Shown here in pieces: positions 7,733 through 17,045 of a stretch of 55,854 bases of DNA. A program made the position numbers and the translations under genes. Numbering within the stretch: the first letter of the stretch is position 1; every line of letters starts with the position of its first letter. Source of the stretch: an uncultured Prevotellaceae bacterium (GTDB lineage: Bacteria; Bacteroidota; Bacteroidia; Bacteroidales; Bacteroidaceae); NCBI GenBank assembly GCA_902768785.1, contig CACXMM010000025.1, positions 1 through 55,854 of the forward strand. Direction: 5' to 3'. The notes under the pieces are model-generated. The model saw nothing but the letters and a program-made list of their open reading frames with translations. It was not told the DNA's origin and made no database searches.

Positions 7733-10700
7733 CTATAGGGAGGGCGGGGGGAGGGTCTCCACATGTTTGATGCGTTCACGGCGCCATGTATAGACCACAT
7801 GGATATGACCGTCGCGGCTCTGGATGATCGAGGGATAGGAATACTGGGAGATCGGACTGTCCTCGAGGGTTATCCAATGCTTCCAGTGCACACCGTCGTT
7901 ACTGCGGAGGATTGACAGCGGGGTGCGTGCCCCTTTCTCTTTGTCGGGCTCTATGGGCCAGTCGTTGCAGATCATGGCGAAGGTGCCATCCTGCAGGGTG
8001 ACGGCATCGAGACCGCTGTTGTTATTGGGGGTATCGATGAGCTGTAGCTTGCTCCAGGTCTCACCGTTGTCGGCACTATACGTGATGCCGATATGACGGC
8101 TGCGGGTGCGGCAGAGAGCTTCCAGTCGTCCATCGGGTAAAATGATGATGGATGGCTGAATGGCTTTCACACCCTCAGGAGCTTCCACGAAGGCTGTCCG
8201 TCTCCATGTCTTGCCCATGTCATCCGACAATTCGAAATACACTTTCCAGCCATCGCGCTCATCACTGGTGGGTGCAATCAGGCGTCCTTTGTTCAGGATC
8301 GGTTTGTTCTTCACAGGACCGTAATAATCGTTTGGTAACGGCATGCGCTTGCTCCAGCTCTTTCCTCCGTCTTGAGAGGTGATGTACCAGCCTTTCCATC
8401 CTGCCACATTCGGTCCGATCTTGAAGAACAGCTGTAGCTCACCGTTGGGCATCTCGAAGAGCACAGGGTTCCAGCAGGCCTCGCGGTAGTTGTTGCCGAT
8501 AGCTGCCTCACCGCGGTTGGTCTTCCATGACGCCCATTCGGGAATGGCCTTGAACTGTCCATTGAAAGCCGGCTTCTGGGGTGTGACCACCTGACTCACC
8601 TTTCCTTCAGGATTCGGCTTGAGGGGTTTGAACTCCACACCATCGGCTACCATCTGCGGCATCGTCCATTGGGCAGATCTTTTCGGTTTCCGACTTACCC
8701 AGATGCTCACATCGGGATTGCGCTCCTTGGTACCTCCGAAATAAGTGGCGATGAGATCACCTTTCTTGGTCTCCACAATACTGGCTGAGTGGCACTGCGG
8801 AAAATCTGTCTGCTCATAGAGGAACTCGTTGCATACCACCTGCGTACCCTGTCTCGGCTGGTCACGGATGATATCGTATGTGCCGGAGCCTAACTCCATG
8901 ATCTCCTGATTGGGCAGGAAGAGGGTGGCACGGGTGTTGGCGGGAATCTCCACATGCCAGTGCAGCTTGCCGTTCTCCTTCTTCCATCGGCTCACAATCT
9001 TTCCATAGATGCTGGTATAGGAAGCATCGATGTCATTCATCTCATCCACGGCGAAATCGGGTTTCATGGCAATATGCTTGAAGCCGACGTCCGCAGCCCC
9101 GATGCCTGCCACGTCTTCATAAATCCAGGAGAGGAGATCGCCAAGGAGCATCACATGATTGCCGCTGTTCATCTTCGGACTGGCAGTGTCACCATTCCAC
9201 AGTTCCCAGATGGTCGTGGCACCATGTTCTGCCATATAGCCCCAACTGGGATATTTCTTGTTGGTTGCCAACAGCCATGCCACATCACCACGTCCCATCT
9301 GGGTGAGAGCATGCATCAGCCATCCGATACCGATCACTCCGCAGCTCACAGTCCCGCCGTTCTTGGTGATCAGGTTGGTGATGATATTCTTCTCCACCTC
9401 ACCTTTCACATAGTCATCCTCGATCATACCGAAGATATAGGGCAGGAGGTTGGCGGTCACCGTGTTGTTACCGTAGTATGTGCTGTCGGGATAGAGCAGA
9501 TGACCAGGAACGGGGGATGTTGCCTTACGCACTGTGAGGAAATGGCGGTTGAATGCTTCTTTGGTCAGTGCTGCCTCCTGTTCAAAATGACGGGCATCCT
9601 CGTCATACCCGAAGATACGGGCATAGCCGCTCATCAGGTTACAGCAATAATAATAGTAGGCCGTGGAGATCAGACTGCCATCCGTCACACGGGCAGGATC
9701 CTCACTGTGGATGAGTTTCTCATCTTCCGGCGGCACACACCAGTCACCGTATTTGTCCTTGGTGATGATGCCGTCGTGCTGGTACTCACTCTGAAGATGA
9801 TCCATCCACCGTTTCACATGTGGGTAGAATGTGCGCAGAGGACGCTCATCCCCATAGTGTCCCATCAGCATGGAGAGCGAGAAGGGTAGGGCGGCAGGCC
9901 ATGTCACATCATCGTTGTAGTAGTTCCAATAGGCGGGAGCCACATCACAGATCACGCCGTCTTCCCGCTGTGACTCAGCAATATCGCGCACCCACTTGCT
10001 ATAGAGGGCGTTGTTGTCAAAAAGGAAAGCCTCACCGAAACAGCCGCGTGTGCGGTCACCCAGCCAGGGCTGTCGTTCATCGCGCTGCGGACAGTCAACA
10101 GGCATGCCCTTGTAGTTGGAGAGGATGCCCCAGTACGCATTCTGATATACCTTGTTTAATATTGTGTCCCCACAGGTAAAGGATCCAGTCTCGGTCATCT
10201 CGTCACTGATAACCTCTCCGATGAAATCGTCTGCTTTCGCCTGGGGGAGTCCTGACACTTCCACATAACGGAAGCCGTGATAGACGAACGTGGGATGCCA
10301 CCAGATGCCTTGCTCGTTCCCATGGGCATAGTACCTGTCGGTGCTCTGAGCATGACGCAGGTTCTCTACCCAAAGGTTTCCCGTAGAATCGAGCTTCTCC
10401 GCGAAACGGATCACCACGGAGTCACCTGCTGCCACCGCGGCAATGCGGAGTTTCAGCCATCCTGCCATGTTCTGTCCCATATCGAGGATGATCTTGTTAC
10501 CGATTCTTGATAGCTGACGGGGCTTCAGTTGTTTCAGCACCTTCATGTTCGGTGCCATGGCACCCCGCAAGGTACCTAAGGGAATCGCCGTACGTTCGGC
10601 ATTCCTCCATTTACTGTCGTCATACGCTGCTGTTGTCCAGCCTGTCAGTTCCTTACGGGCATCATACACCTCACCGTCGTATTCGTTATTGCTGCGGATG

Positions 10701-11581
10701 GGACCATCGGCCGTGAATTTCCATTTCTCGTTCGATGCAATCACTTTCTGCTTTCCGTCTGCATATTCGATGATGAGATTCAGACGAAGGGTAGGATAGC
10801 CGAAACGTGTAATCTTATAGGGCTTCTTGTTCTGTTGCATGGTATAATACCGTCCATTACCCAAAGTCACGGCAATGGCATTCTTTCCCTTTACCAGCTG
10901 GTCGGTCACATCGAAGGCATTATACAGCACTGTCTTACGATAGTCGGTAGGTGCAGGTGCCAATACTTGCTCCCCGATGCGCTCCCCGTTGAGGAATGCT
11001 TCGTACATCCCCAGTCCGCTGATATACAGGGTCGCTCTGGTGATATCTTGTTCATCGGTGTCAAAGGTAGTGCGCAGATAGCGTGCAGAGAGTTTGCTAT
11101 GCTCCTCCTCAACATCCCAGAGCATGGCATGGTCGTATCCGATCCATTGTCCTTGCCAGTTGCTCTCGTACAGCAGTCCGATGTTCCACATGGCTACCTC
11201 ACTCCAGTCTGACTCCCCTTGTGTGGTGCAGACCTTGACGCGCCAGTAGCAACGGGTGTTGCTGCGCAGCCGTTTCCCTGCATAGGTTATCCATTGTGAC
11301 TGGTCGGTTGTCTGCTGCGAGTCCCAGAGGTCGCCTTCCAGGCTTTCAGCTTTCTGACGGGTGGAAGCTACGATGAGATGATAGCTTGTCTGCATCACAT
11401 CCTTCTTCGTCGATTCGATGCGCCAGCCAAGACGGGGTGTCGGGGTGTCTATACTCATCGGAGCAATGAGTCGCTCCGTGCGCAGATCCGTTACCACCAC
11501 GGCGGGTCCTTGTTTCTTCTTGGCTGCCGTCAGGGTGAGAACGAGGCAGCCCAGTAACATCGTTAGGACAATCTTTCTCAT
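7733..11581 (-). CDS. GH78 alpha-L-rhamnosidase fused to a sialidase-fold (Asp-box) domain
   Basis: 1282 residues with a signal peptide (MRKIVLTMLLGCLVLTLTAA). Residues 30-905 are a complete GH78 enzyme: N-terminal beta domains, (alpha/alpha)6 barrel with CPQRDERQPWLGD (likely acid E502) and TTIWELWNGD (likely base E793), and a C-terminal beta domain. GH78 removes terminal alpha-L-rhamnose by inversion. Residues 915-1275 are a second unit with the six-bladed sialidase fold, shown by Asp boxes SQDGGKSW, SDDMGKTW and SADNGETW and by the opening FPQCHSASIVETKKGDL. This domain resembles the COG4692/GH33-related group, which contains hydrolases of 2-keto-3-deoxy sugars. RG-II chain C is rhamnose linked to Kdo, so one protein may remove both sugars. 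The last residues derive from a palindromic repeat. Confidence 0.85.
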   Translation of the reverse strand: MRKIVLTMLLGCLVLTLTAAKKKQGPAVVVTDLRTERLIAPMSIDTPTPRLGWRIESTKKDVMQTSYHLIVASTRQKAESLEGDLWDSQQTTDQSQWITYAGKRLRSNTRCYWRVKVCTTQGESDWSEVAMWNIGLLYESNWQGQWIGYDHAMLWDVEEEHSKLSARYLRTTFDTDEQDITRATLYISGLGMYEAFLNGERIGEQVLAPAPTDYRKTVLYNAFDVTDQLVKGKNAIAVTLGNGRYYTMQQNKKPYKITRFGYPTLRLNLIIEYADGKQKVIASNEKWKFTADGPIRSNNEYDGEVYDARKELTGWTTAAYDDSKWRNAERTAIPLGTLRGAMAPNMKVLKQLKPRQLSRIGNKIILDMGQNMAGWLKLRIAAVAAGDSVVIRFAEKLDSTGNLWVENLRHAQSTDRYYAHGNEQGIWWHPTFVYHGFRYVEVSGLPQAKADDFIGEVISDEMTETGSFTCGDTILNKVYQNAYWGILSNYKGMPVDCPQRDERQPWLGDRTRGCFGEAFLFDNNALYSKWVRDIAESQREDGVICDVAPAYWNYYNDDVTWPAALPFSLSMLMGHYGDERPLRTFYPHVKRWMDHLQSEYQHDGIITKDKYGDWCVPPEDEKLIHSEDPARVTDGSLISTAYYYYCCNLMSGYARIFGYDEDARHFEQEAALTKEAFNRHFLTVRKATSPVPGHLLYPDSTYYGNNTVTANLLPYIFGMIEDDYVKGEVEKNIITNLITKNGGTVSCGVIGIGWLMHALTQMGRGDVAWLLATNKKYPSWGYMAEHGATTIWELWNGDTASPKMNSGNHVMLLGDLLSWIYEDVAGIGAADVGFKHIAMKPDFAVDEMNDIDASYTSIYGKIVSRWKKENGKLHWHVEIPANTRATLFLPNQEIMELGSGTYDIIRDQPRQGTQVVCNEFLYEQTDFPQCHSASIVETKKGDLIATYFGGTKERNPDVSIWVSRKPKRSAQWTMPQMVADGVEFKPLKPNPEGKVSQVVTPQKPAFNGQFKAIPEWASWKTNRGEAAIGNNYREACWNPVLFEMPNGELQLFFKIGPNVAGWKGWYITSQDGGKSWSKRMPLPNDYYGPVKNKPILNKGRLIAPTSDERDGWKVYFELSDDMGKTWRRTAFVEAPEGVKAIQPSIIILPDGRLEALCRTRSRHIGITYSADNGETWSKLQLIDTPNNNSGLDAVTLQDGTFAMICNDWPIEPDKEKGARTPLSILRSNDGVHWKHWITLEDSPISQYSYPSIIQSRDGHIHVVYTWRRERIKHVETLPPPSL
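7734..7760 (-). repeat. C-rich palindromic element at the end of the GH78 gene
   Basis: CCCCTCCCTATAGGGAGGGCGG followed by GGGGAGGGTCTCC. The gene reads into it and takes its last residues (LPPPSL) and its TAG stop from it. Confidence 0.75.
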
Positions 11582-11668
11582 TTGCTATCTGTTTTTTAGT
11601 GATTTGCCATTACGTTGGTGTCATTCTCCCAGCGTGTTTATCGTGTTCACTCGGAGCGTTGACGTCGT

Positions 11669-13141
11669 TTACTCATTCAGGTCGCGTGCTTTCCCTGCCA
11701 GTGTCTGTGCGGAAATCTCTGTCTGATTCTTACCGATATACCCCTTGTTGCTATCAACAGCTATAAGGACACCATCGTCGATGAATCCGGCAGAAATGCT
11801 CTTACGAGGTCGGAAAGTGATGACCTTCGAGTCGTATTCTCCCAGATAGAGCAGTTCACCGTTGCTGACATTGTACCACCACACGTTTTTCTTCTGTCCG
11901 GAAATCTTCGTGAGGTCAAGTTTCATCTCTCGTGAGGTATAGTTATACACCAGGAGATAATCATTGCCTCGTGTGGCAATGAGACGGTTGTATTGCTTCC
12001 CGTTCTCCACGATGATGCTTTGGTCGGGCACGCGCTCGAAATAGGGGAAGGTGAGGATGAGCTGCTTCAGGTATTTCATCTGATTGAAGCCAGGGTCGTT
12101 GAGTGCCTGATACCAGGTCTTCACATCACCGGCATCACCATACGAGGTGGGGTAGCCAGGCTTCAGCATCTGCATGATGGCGTTGTGCCCGTAGGTATGA
12201 CCGCAGCTGCCGGCAAAGACGCTCCAGTAGGCATAGCGGCGCACATCCCATGCCTGCCAGCGGGGCTCGTTCTTGTCATGCAGTCCCATAGGGATATCCT
12301 CGTAGCTGGGTTCGGCATCGAGTACGGGTTTCATGGGTTTGTAGGACCAGGTGGAATCCACGTACATCCAGTTGTCCTCCTCGGTATTGTCGGGGATGGG
12401 ATAGTCGGCATTCCCCATGCGCTGTCCGTATTTGCGGTGCCCGCTCTGGAAAGTATGGAAATCCATCCATGGTGTCTTGCTCCACCATTTGGCGGAGGTA
12501 TAACGACCACGGGGATGATAGGTCATCAAGTGGTTCTTATCGATGCTCTTGATGCTATTGGCAAGGGCGTTCCATACCTCAGGTTTGATGTCACCTTGGA
12601 TATCACCGCCCATGAACCAGATGATGTTCGGCTTGTTCTTATAGCGGTTGGCCAGGAAGGCTCCGTATTTCTTCGCATCTTCCACACTGAGCAATCCGGC
12701 TTTTACCAGTCCGCCCCAGATACATACCATACCGATGTAAATACCATTCTGCTGGGCTAAATCGATGATATAGTCCAGATGATCCCAGTAGCCATAGACG
12801 CCCTTGCGGTTGATGCCGGAGAAATCCCATCCATTGATATTGGAAGGCTGACCGTAGATATTGTAGGCAGGTACACCATCGATGACTTGTATCTGTACCA
12901 CGTTATACCCGGCTTCACGGCAACGCTGAAGATACCAGGCTGCTTCTGCGCGGTCGAGGCGTTCCGGTAACAGCCAGCCTGTTTCTCCCTGCCAGAAGAA
13001 GGGTGTGCCGTTCTCATGCATCAGGAAACGCTGGTTCTCAGAAACCCGGAGGCGTCCGTTGTCCCATGGTTTTTTGTCATTGGCAGCCGACAAACCCATG
13101 CAAAGGGTTGCCAGCAGGATGATAAGCAGTGATCTTTTCAT
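11669..13141 (-). CDS. GH140-like apiosidase (DUF4038 family)
   Basis: 490 residues with a signal peptide (MKRSLLIILLATLCMGLSAA). The body is the DUF4038 TIM barrel: FFWQGETGWLL, GYNVVQIQV, then IIWFMGGDIQGD and PVLDAEPSYEDI, followed by a C-terminal beta domain. The Asp in GGDIQGD and the Glu in DAEPSYE correspond by position to the catalytic acid/base and nucleophile of GH140. The founding member (BT1012 of Bacteroides thetaiotaomicron) cleaves apiose from the homogalacturonan backbone of RG-II side chains A and B. It lies 18 bases after the GH95 gene and 87 bases before GH78, within one operon. Some DUF4038 proteins act on other sugars, so the apiosidase call rests on context as well as motifs. 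Confidence 0.75.
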   Translation of the reverse strand: MKRSLLIILLATLCMGLSAANDKKPWDNGRLRVSENQRFLMHENGTPFFWQGETGWLLPERLDRAEAAWYLQRCREAGYNVVQIQVIDGVPAYNIYGQPSNINGWDFSGINRKGVYGYWDHLDYIIDLAQQNGIYIGMVCIWGGLVKAGLLSVEDAKKYGAFLANRYKNKPNIIWFMGGDIQGDIKPEVWNALANSIKSIDKNHLMTYHPRGRYTSAKWWSKTPWMDFHTFQSGHRKYGQRMGNADYPIPDNTEEDNWMYVDSTWSYKPMKPVLDAEPSYEDIPMGLHDKNEPRWQAWDVRRYAYWSVFAGSCGHTYGHNAIMQMLKPGYPTSYGDAGDVKTWYQALNDPGFNQMKYLKQLILTFPYFERVPDQSIIVENGKQYNRLIATRGNDYLLVYNYTSREMKLDLTKISGQKKNVWWYNVSNGELLYLGEYDSKVITFRPRKSISAGFIDDGVLIAVDSNKGYIGKNQTEISAQTLAGKARDLNE

Positions 13142-13159
13142 ATTCTGTTTCTTTGTTTC

Positions 13160-15703
13160 TTATTGAATGATATAGGTGGAGCCTGCCTCTGTGGACAAGT
13201 CGTATAGGTATGTCTTCTTTAAGGATGGGGATGTGATTCCTGCCTTCGGACTGACGATAGGAGCAGGGGTGTCTGTCAGAGAGAAAGCAGGATTGGCGTT
13301 CTTTCCCTTGGCTGACTTCAAGGATTTCCCCTTGAGGGGCACATAGGAACGGATGCGGCACTGTCCTCCACGCGCTGAGCGGATGGTGGCATGGGTGAGC
13401 TTTCCGTTACGCCATTCGAGATCAACCTCGAAGCCACCTCGTGCCTTCAAGCCTTTCACGGAACCGTCTTTCCAGATGCTGGGGAGTGCTGGAAGCAGGA
13501 AGATGAAACCGTCGTGACTCTGTACCAACATCTCGGCGATACCTGCCGTGCATCCGAAGTTCCCATCTATCTGGAAGGGGGGGTGCGCATCGAACATATT
13601 GGGATAGGTACCTCCCTTCTGTTTCACGGAACCGAAGATGAGGAAGGTGTCGGCAGTAAGGGTGAGCTGGTCTTGTATGAGTTTGTAGGCGTGCTCTCCA
13701 TCGAGGAAACGTGCCCAGGAGCATACCTTCCATCCCATAGACCATCCCGTGGACACATCACCGCGTGCCGTTAACGAGGTACGTGCAGCTTGGAATAAGG
13801 CAGGGGTGCGGTAAGGGGAAATCTGGTTACTGGGATACAGACCATACAAGTGGGAGAAATGACGGTGATCGTCTTTGGGATCGTCAAGGTCGTCGAGCCA
13901 TTCCTGCAGCTGTCCCCATTCTCCTATTTGCATGGGCGGCAACTGCCGTAACTGCTCTTTCAGTACATCGAGCAGGGCGTTATGGTCGTTGATGACTTTT
14001 GCTGCTTCCAATACTTCGGTATAGAGCTCGAACAAGATCTGGTTATCCATGGTTACACCAGCATCCAGAGGACTGGGACGCCCTTTCCCTCCATGCTCAG
14101 GTGATTCACCAGGACAGATGACAAGCCAGTTCTTGGTGGGATGCTTGACAAGTATCTGACTGTAGAACCGGGCTGCTTCAAGCATGATGGGATAGGAGCG
14201 GCGCAGGAACTCCTTGTCACCTGTGAAGAGGTAATGCTCCCAGAGATGACGGCAAATCCAGCCTGCCCCCGTGGGCCATAGACCACTTGTAGCACGGTCA
14301 ACAGGTCCTGTAATACGCCACTGATCGGTATTGTGGTGAAGAACCCAGCCATCGGTACCATACATTTTCTTTGCCGTTTCACGTCCTGTAATGCTGATTT
14401 CATGAATCAGACGGAACAGCGGACCGTTCATTTCCGTCAGGTTGGTGACCTCTGATGGCCAGTAGTTCATCTCCAGATTGATGTTCGTCGTGTATTTGGA
14501 GTCCCATGAGGGAAACATTTTCTCGTTCCAGATACCCTGCAGGTTAGCGGGGTTGATGTTATCGGGCTGTGAAGAGCAAATCAGCAGATAGCGTCCGAAT
14601 TGGAAATAGGTCGTGACAAGGTGGTTGTCAGCGTGCTCGCGGAAGCGGTCGATACGCACATCGGTGGGAACACCCGGAAAGAGGTTGTCACCAAGATCCA
14701 GTTTCACACGGTCGTAGTATTGGTGATAGATTTGTTCATGACGCTCTCTTAGGTGTGCATAGCCCAAGGTCATGGCATCATGTAGGCGTTCCTTGCTCTG
14801 TCTGACCTCATCGCCAGTGATGTCCTTGTAGCTCATGACATTGGTACCAACGGTAATATACAATGTGACCTCATTGGCACGCACCACACTGAGCTGACCA
14901 TCGTTCTGCATGATGGTTCCACCTGTTGCCTGAGCTGCCATCCTGCCTTGGAAACGTACCTTTCCCTTCAGGTTCTCATGCTTGGCAGAAACACCCAGGA
15001 GCGTAGCCTCGTTACCTTCACTGCCAATGAGCACATCGGTGTGGGGAGATGACAGAGAGGCTGTAAACGTGATCATGCCAGGACGAGAGGCTGTGAAATG
15101 CACGGCAATGACCTTACTGCCCAATGGAGCAATGGTCTCGCGCTCATATTGTACGCCGTCAACACTGTATCTTACAACAGAACGGGCATTGTCAATGTCG
15201 AGGAAACGCTCATAACTACTATATGCGGCATGCCCTGGCATGGCAATGGATACATCACCGAAGGGCTGATAGGGCATTCCCATGTTCTGTCCTGCACCAA
15301 CGGGCATTACTTTCTCATTGGCCAGTTCCTGTGCTTCCTTGTATCTTCCCTCGAAAATCAATTGACGTACCTTCGGAAGATACTCACGGGCATCGGGGTT
15401 GCATACGTTGTTAGGCTGTCCTGCCCAAATGGTTTCCTCATTCAGCTGGATGCGTTCCACGGTGGGAGTCCCGAACACCATTCCACCCAGTACACCGTTT
15501 CCCACAGGCAAGGCTTGCGTCCATGTCATGGCTGGCTTGTTGTACCATAGTAAGTGAGGACTGTCTGCCTTGGCTGTTTGCGAGAAGAGTGCCGTCAAAA
15601 GGATTAGCACAACGAGGACGGTCTGACCTGTTGTGGGACGTGCTGTGAACAGGTCAGAAAAAGCGGTTTGCTCGTATGTCATGGGTTCGGTACTTGTCTT
15701 CAT
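13160..15703 (-). CDS. GH95 enzyme, probably alpha-L-galactosidase type
   Basis: 847 residues from the ATG at 15703, 5 bases after the upstream stop; an earlier in-frame ATG (15748) would overlap the upstream gene by 41 bases. Export signal with a long n-region, then [20 protein letters not shown]95 landmarks: [19 protein letters not shown] at the N-terminus, [18 protein letters not shown] followed by [11 protein letters not shown] (two catalytic Asn), CPGESPEHG (acid Glu), and [10 protein letters not shown] (Asp). The residue two before the first catalytic Asn is Thr; alpha-L-fucosidases such as AfcA have His there, while characterised alpha-L-galactosidases have Thr. L-galactose occurs in RG-II chain A. 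Acts outside or in the periplasm. Confidence 0.85.
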   Translation of the reverse strand: MKTSTEPMTYEQTAFSDLFTARPTTGQTVLVVLILLTALFSQTAKADSPHLLWYNKPAMTWTQALPVGNGVLGGMVFGTPTVERIQLNEETIWAGQPNNVCNPDAREYLPKVRQLIFEGRYKEAQELANEKVMPVGAGQNMGMPYQPFGDVSIAMPGHAAYSSYERFLDIDNARSVVRYSVDGVQYERETIAPLGSKVIAVHFTASRPGMITFTASLSSPHTDVLIGSEGNEATLLGVSAKHENLKGKVRFQGRMAAQATGGTIMQNDGQLSVVRANEVTLYITVGTNVMSYKDITGDEVRQSKERLHDAMTLGYAHLRERHEQIYHQYYDRVKLDLGDNLFPGVPTDVRIDRFREHADNHLVTTYFQFGRYLLICSSQPDNINPANLQGIWNEKMFPSWDSKYTTNINLEMNYWPSEVTNLTEMNGPLFRLIHEISITGRETAKKMYGTDGWVLHHNTDQWRITGPVDRATSGLWPTGAGWICRHLWEHYLFTGDKEFLRRSYPIMLEAARFYSQILVKHPTKNWLVICPGESPEHGGKGRPSPLDAGVTMDNQILFELYTEVLEAAKVINDHNALLDVLKEQLRQLPPMQIGEWGQLQEWLDDLDDPKDDHRHFSHLYGLYPSNQISPYRTPALFQAARTSLTARGDVSTGWSMGWKVCSWARFLDGEHAYKLIQDQLTLTADTFLIFGSVKQKGGTYPNMFDAHPPFQIDGNFGCTAGIAEMLVQSHDGFIFLLPALPSIWKDGSVKGLKARGGFEVDLEWRNGKLTHATIRSARGGQCRIRSYVPLKGKSLKSAKGKNANPAFSLTDTPAPIVSPKAGITSPSLKKTYLYDLSTEAGSTYIIQ

Positions 15704-15707
15704 GGAT

Positions 15708-17045
15708 TTATTTTTTAGGTGAGAACCGGAGGGTGCTCTCGTTTTCAATCGTTACCTTATCTTCATTCAGCTTACTACGGTCAAGACCAAAGACGTCAAT
15801 GAAAAAGTCATAGACAGCCTGTCGCTTGTTGGGACCGAAATCGTGGCGTTCATTAGGAAGATGGACATTGCGCACTTGATCCTGTTTACCGTAGAAACCG
15901 TAATTTCTCTGCAGATAGGGGAATTCCAATTCTGGTGTCGTACTGGTCCAATCGCCACCGTCACTGACCACCATCATCGGCTTGGGGGCGAAGAGGGCGG
16001 CAAGTTCTGCATTACAGGTGCCACCACCACTGAGCTGTATGGGCATGCCACTCTCACAGGGACAGCCGCCATCGAACCATGATGACATGCTGACCACAGG
16101 ACAGGATGCAGTAAAGCGATCGTCAAGGACGGAGAGGAGTACCGACTGTGTGCCACCACCTGATCCTCCGTTGACACCGATGCGCTGGGGGTCGATGTCC
16201 TTCTGCATAGACAAGAGGTTGAGAATGCGTAATCCGTTATAGGCTTGCATCACATGGGCTTCACTGGTGTGGTGTGCCTCAGCTCCCACTTCATCCTCGC
16301 TCTCGCCCCATCCCCACAGGTCGTAGCTAACGCAAACGGCACCCATGCGGGCCAGCGTGGCATAGCGTTTCTGCAGGTCTGCATTGTAACGGCCGCCGTT
16401 GAAATGGCCGTTGGGACACACAATCAACGGATACTTTCCACGCTTTCGGACTCCATCCCTGTCGAGCTTTCCCTTTTTCCAAGACAGTGCAACAGGTGAA
16501 TAGATGCTTCCACATAGGGTATGACCGTTGACGGTAGACAACCGGAAGTTCTGGACGGTATATCCATCGTGCTTCCTGACGGGTCCGAATTCATTTTTTT
16601 CCAACATGCATTGACTCAACAGAGCATCAATGCCTAATCGTTTCCTCACCTCAATGCGAAGGGTATCGCGACGGGCTTCCCATTGTTCCTTATTATTATA
16701 TAGGGAACTCAGCCAACTGATGAGTTTTTTACCATCGGCGGGCTGACGACGAGGGTATTCATATCGCTTCACTTTCCAAAGGTTTCCTTGTTGGAAGACT
16801 GGTTTGAAGTCAAAGGGTGACAGCAGATTCGTCAACGTCTCCTCCACTGAATAGGGACGGATGCGGAAGTCGGCATAGGCCACTTTCAATCCCGTGGTGT
16901 CCATGTCATATTTCAAACGGATACCGAAGCGTGACTGCACATCGTCCATCACATCGTGGAGCGATCGTGTGAACTGCGTTTCGTAACTCTGTGCACTGGC
17001 GGCTATTGTCATCAGCAGCAATGCATATAGAAGATTTTTTCTCAT
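15708..17045 (-). CDS. Secreted alpha/beta-hydrolase esterase with N-terminal STN-like domain (CE19-like)
   Basis: 445 residues, signal peptide [18 protein letters not shown]. Residues 25-95 look like an STN (secretin/TonB N-terminal) or wedge module: [18 protein letters not shown] ... [18 protein letters not shown]. Residues 110-430 are an alpha/beta hydrolase of the acetyl-xylan-esterase kind: nucleophile Ser in [15 protein letters not shown] near the end for the His, and SDGGDWT for an acid. The layout, a small N-terminal wedge plus this hydrolase fold, is that of CE19, whose founder BT1017 is a pectin methylesterase acting on RG-II. Its ATG overlaps the stop of the upstream fusion gene (ATGA), so the two are co-translated. 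An acetylesterase role is the alternative. Confidence 0.7.
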   Translation of the reverse strand: MRKNLLYALLLMTIAASAQSYETQFTRSLHDVMDDVQSRFGIRLKYDMDTTGLKVAYADFRIRPYSVEETLTNLLSPFDFKPVFQQGNLWKVKRYEYPRRQPADGKKLISWLSSLYNNKEQWEARRDTLRIEVRKRLGIDALLSQCMLEKNEFGPVRKHDGYTVQNFRLSTVNGHTLCGSIYSPVALSWKKGKLDRDGVRKRGKYPLIVCPNGHFNGGRYNADLQKRYATLARMGAVCVSYDLWGWGESEDEVGAEAHHTSEAHVMQAYNGLRILNLLSMQKDIDPQRIGVNGGSGGGTQSVLLSVLDDRFTASCPVVSMSSWFDGGCPCESGMPIQLSGGGTCNAELAALFAPKPMMVVSDGGDWTSTTPELEFPYLQRNYGFYGKQDQVRNVHLPNERHDFGPNKRQAVYDFFIDVFGLDRSKLNEDKVTIENESTLRFSPKK

